A model generated the notes under the pieces. That model saw only the letters and a program-made list of their open reading frames with translations. It searched no databases and was not told the DNA's origin. Both the position numbers and the translations under genes were made by a program. Shown piece by piece: positions 32,068 through 34,699 of a stretch of DNA of 34,699 nucleotides. Positions within the stretch are counted from its first letter, which is position 1; every line of letters starts with the position of its first letter. The stretch comes from Herpomyces periplanetae (taxonomy: Eukaryota; Ascomycota; Laboulbeniomycetes; Herpomycetales; Herpomycetaceae), in contig WMKJ01000128.1 in the NCBI GenBank assembly GCA_009733715.1, positions 1 to 34,699 of the forward strand, read 5' to 3'.

Positions 32068-32706
32068 AGTAGACGTAGGTGCACCTAATATTTCGCGATG
32101 ATTATTCCCGTAAGGTGGACGACTCGGTTAATTAGACGCGCGCGTACAGCATGTAATGAATATCATATGAAATGAATTAAACTGTAAATTTTCCTTATAA
32201 ATGAAACTCACAACCCAACATACAAATAAGCACGCGTAAAATTCCCATAAATCCGTCAATTAGAATCCCGATTAGTTTCGTGTATGAACCATACTCCCTT
32301 CACGACAATTTTGGTTTGTCGCGATCCAGCTTGTTGACCTAGGGATCGGCGAATAGTTTTCCCCGACACCTCACGTGACCACTTGTTGGGGGAGGCGGCG
32401 GAGGGTTAGCGAGGGGAAAGGGGGAGGGAAAAGGGAAAAACGGGGTAGAGAGGTGTGGAATTTGGCAAACCAGGTAATGAAGATGGTTTAGCGTTTGACG
32501 AGGAACAGACTAATGGATGAATGGAATAAAATTAGTCGGAATGGTACTGGTAGAGGGGGGGCGACCAAGGTTAAGGAGGGCAGGAATTCTCAGGAGTGTT
32601 TAAAAAGGACATGATAGTAAAGGGCGGAATGATTTCAATGAACTTGATAATACAGTGGTGTTTGAACGCATACATGCGATTATCAAGGTTGAGATTCACT
32701 GGTATA
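32063..32706 (-). promoter_or_regulatory. upstream region of the unknown gene / ADE2 3' spacer
   Basis: 644 bases between two same-strand genes, with no further gene. It contains CACGTG in TCACGTGAC context (32372-32377), ACGCGT (32232-32237), the palindrome ACGCGCGCGT (32136-32145) and a G/A-rich block on the + strand (about 32380-32640), which is C/T-rich on the sense strand. The distal part must also hold the ADE2 3' UTR. Confidence 0.45.
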
Positions 32707-34699
32707 TCATAATACGGTGTGGGATAATACTGTATCACTTTGTATTGAGTCCCTTGCTGCGCTGGCTATATAAGCACGAAGGTGTTGTCGTATATTAGGA
32801 TTATGAAGTGATAATATACGGGCTGCTCCAAGTACAGCATTGGTAGCATTGTTAACACCTACGGTTAGCACAGGAACACCTTTCGGCATATTAGTTAAAC
32901 TTAATAAAGCATCCCAGTCATTTGTAGACCCAGAATTACCAGATAGCGATCGAATTGGAACACCGATAACTGGGATATCAGGTGCAAATGCCGCAATCAT
33001 TCCAGGAAGATGTGCAGCACCTCCAGCTGCAGCAATAATAATTTTTAATCCACGTTGACGTGCTGATCGAGCGTACCTTGCCATCAACTCGGGTGTACGA
33101 TGGGCCGATGTAATACGCTTCTCAAACGGAATGTTTAAACGCAAAAGAAGGTCATAAGCATTCTGTAAAATTGGTTGATCAGACTGTGATCCTGATACAA
33201 TGCCTACTAAAGGCAGATCGTTTAATCTGACGGGATCGATCGTCGGTGCGATTAACGGTGCGTTATGAAGCCCGTTTACTCGATTTCTGTAGATCTCATC
33301 AACAATTCGTATTAAAGGAGCAGCAGCGCTTTCAGCTTCACGAAGACTATCACCCGTCACGGTTATATGACCAATTTTACGCCCCGGACGATTTGCAGAC
33401 TTGCCATACATATGGACATGAGCAGTAGGTACACTAAGTGCGGTAGATATTAACGGTAAATGATCATGGACCGTTGCACCTGATAAAATATTAATCATAA
33501 TTGCAGCCGGACAACGCATTGTTAAACCAGAAATTGGTAAGGGTAAGTCGAGTACACAGCGTAAATGAGCGGCAAATTGAGATAAATTACACGCTTCAAT
33601 AGTGTAATGACCCGTATTATGTGGCCGTGGGGCAATTTCATTAATTAATAAACGCGGTAGTTCATCATCCGGTGAATATTGATTGAGGAGAGAAGAGTTA
33701 CGATTGTTTGCAGCGGTAAACCATGGTAACTTTTGAGTATTAGTTGAGTACAATTCGGCCTCGATATCATTAATGTACATATCTTTTTCATGTATAGCTT
33801 GTTCAGCAGTAGGATAGTCTTGCGTTAAGAACATTTCAACTCCGTAAACTCCATTACAATCAGAAGAATTGACGTCAACCTGGATAGAATTAACCAATGA
33901 AGCAACAGCATGTTTAGCAAGTAACTGAGCCTCAATTTGGATTCGTTGACTGAGATTACGTGGAGGAGCAAACACTAAATGACAAGCATTATCACGATTT
34001 ATTACTTCCACACATGGGAAAGCATGGTATTCGTTACGCTTACTCACAACTATTACAGCTAGCTCATGAGTAAACGGAATGGCCTTTTCAATGTACCACG
34101 TTTTATCATCGAGAGGTGATATACTATCATCAAGTGAGTTACTGGTTTGTAATTTGTTCATTGTTTCCAGGATATCAGCTGGTGAGGATAGACGAAAAAT
34201 TCCTTGACCATCGTAAGATGCATGCCGCGACTTTAGCATAAGTGGAAATTGCCAATCACAGGCTAATGATTCCAAGAATTTAAAGGCTGTAGTATAGGAA
34301 AATTCCGATAGAGCGCATGATGGGGCAACTGGTATGCCCTGGGCATGAAGTAATTGTTTCTGTTTCAGCTTATCTTGAATACATAGTATTATAGCTGGAC
34401 ATGGTCTAACGTGTAATTGATGTGTATTATCATGATTTCGAGAAATTGCGCGCTCAAGTGCACCACAATTAACATGTTCACTTTCAATAGTTACAACCTG
34501 TGACTTTGATGCCCATTCCTCTATTTCCTTTATATCATTCGTGAAATCTGCATCAACGTGAGACAAGCCTTCCGTAGCGCTAATTTGTTTAGCCGAACCA
34601 AACTTTCCGCGATCTAAGACGCTTACACGCAAATTGAGACGGTTTGCTTCTTCAACGAGCATACGCCCTAATTGACCACCACCAAGGACGCCTAATGTA
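32707..34699 (-). CDS. ADE2: Phosphoribosylaminoimidazole carboxylase (PurK-PurE fusion), 5'-partial
   Basis: The frame is open to the window edge; 663 residues are visible and only the extreme N-terminus, probably a handful of residues, is missing. The first visible residues, TLGVLGGGQLGRMLVEEA, are the PurK nucleotide-fold start. Further PurK marks are SATEGLSHVDADF, KLKQKQLL, KSRHASYDGQG, YIEKAIPFTHELAVIV and NEIAPRPHNTGHYTIEA (ATP-grasp). From about residue 490 the PurE domain follows: VGIVSGSQSDQPIL, KRITSAHRTPELM, AAAGGAAHLPGM, GVPIRSLSGNSGSTNDWDALLS and MPKGVPVLTVGVNNATNA. This arrangement converts 5-aminoimidazole ribotide to its 4-carboxy form in purine synthesis. No intron is visible. 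Small departures from common motifs (ESEH for EIEH, SGSQSD for SGSDSD) do not remove the expected serine and aspartate of the PurE loop. Confidence 0.97.
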   Translation of the reverse strand, partial: TLGVLGGGQLGRMLVEEANRLNLRVSVLDRGKFGSAKQISATEGLSHVDADFTNDIKEIEEWASKSQVVTIESEHVNCGALERAISRNHDNTHQLHVRPCPAIILCIQDKLKQKQLLHAQGIPVAPSCALSEFSYTTAFKFLESLACDWQFPLMLKSRHASYDGQGIFRLSSPADILETMNKLQTSNSLDDSISPLDDKTWYIEKAIPFTHELAVIVVSKRNEYHAFPCVEVINRDNACHLVFAPPRNLSQRIQIEAQLLAKHAVASLVNSIQVDVNSSDCNGVYGVEMFLTQDYPTAEQAIHEKDMYINDIEAELYSTNTQKLPWFTAANNRNSSLLNQYSPDDELPRLLINEIAPRPHNTGHYTIEACNLSQFAAHLRCVLDLPLPISGLTMRCPAAIMINILSGATVHDHLPLISTALSVPTAHVHMYGKSANRPGRKIGHITVTGDSLREAESAAAPLIRIVDEIYRNRVNGLHNAPLIAPTIDPVRLNDLPLVGIVSGSQSDQPILQNAYDLLLRLNIPFEKRITSAHRTPELMARYARSARQRGLKIIIAAAGGAAHLPGMIAAFAPDIPVIGVPIRSLSGNSGSTNDWDALLSLTNMPKGVPVLTVGVNNATNAVLGAARILSLHNPNIRQHLRAYIASAARDSIQSDTVLSHTVL

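Overview
The window is nuclear DNA from a fungus. The evidence is a BUD6/AIP3 homologue (a fungal polarity protein), an ADE2-type fusion of PurK and PurE, an Ssp1/CaMKK-like kinase of fungal architecture, and a fungal ataxin-2/Pbp1. Ten short GT-AG introns (71-289 nt), most with CTAAC-like branch sites, point the same way. Introns in RHO1, BUD6 and the ataxin-2 gene, plus a NIPSNAP gene, argue against a typical Saccharomyces-like yeast. I cannot place the species further. I see no tRNA, rRNA, CRISPR, transposase, reverse transcriptase or viral gene.

Layout. 918-2058 (+): RHO1, five exons. 3880-7170 (+): UFD2, E4 ubiquitin ligase, one exon. 7651-10464 (-): Ssp1/CaMKK-like SNF1/AMPK-kinase kinase. 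14666-16015 (+): mitochondrial-type NIPSNAP protein, two exons. 17318-20912 (-): BUD6, two exons; its first exon and the conserved N-terminal segment lie upstream of the longest methionine-initiated reading. 25161-29616 (+): ataxin-2/Pbp1 with Lsm, LsmAD and a PAM2 motif, five exons. 30101-32062 (-): unrecognised basic/acidic nuclear-type protein with a tiny overlapping uORF. 32707 to the window end (-): ADE2, lacking only its extreme N-terminus. Convergent neighbours are about 0.5-1.3 kb apart. The two divergent pairs (kinase/NIPSNAP and BUD6/ataxin-2) are each separated by about 4.2 kb with no recognisable gene.

Function. RHO1 activates formins and wall synthesis, BUD6 is a formin co-activator, and Ssp1-type kinases link nutrient and stress signals to SNF1/AMPK and actin, so three genes bear on polarised growth. 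UFD2 (ubiquitin chain extension), ataxin-2 (mRNA granules and stability), NIPSNAP (mitochondria) and ADE2 (purine synthesis) are general cell functions. Nothing shows that these genes form a functional cluster.

Non-coding signals. Several genes have long leaders that are pyrimidine-rich on the sense strand, so the purine/pyrimidine strand bias flips with transcription direction. CACGTGA E-boxes recur in intergenic DNA, most strikingly in a compact module at about 24335-24470 upstream of the ataxin-2 gene that contains a 20-bp near-perfect direct repeat. I did not find a convincing new defence or mobile system; the most unusual items are the unknown 653-residue protein, the leader composition and the ataxin-2 promoter module.
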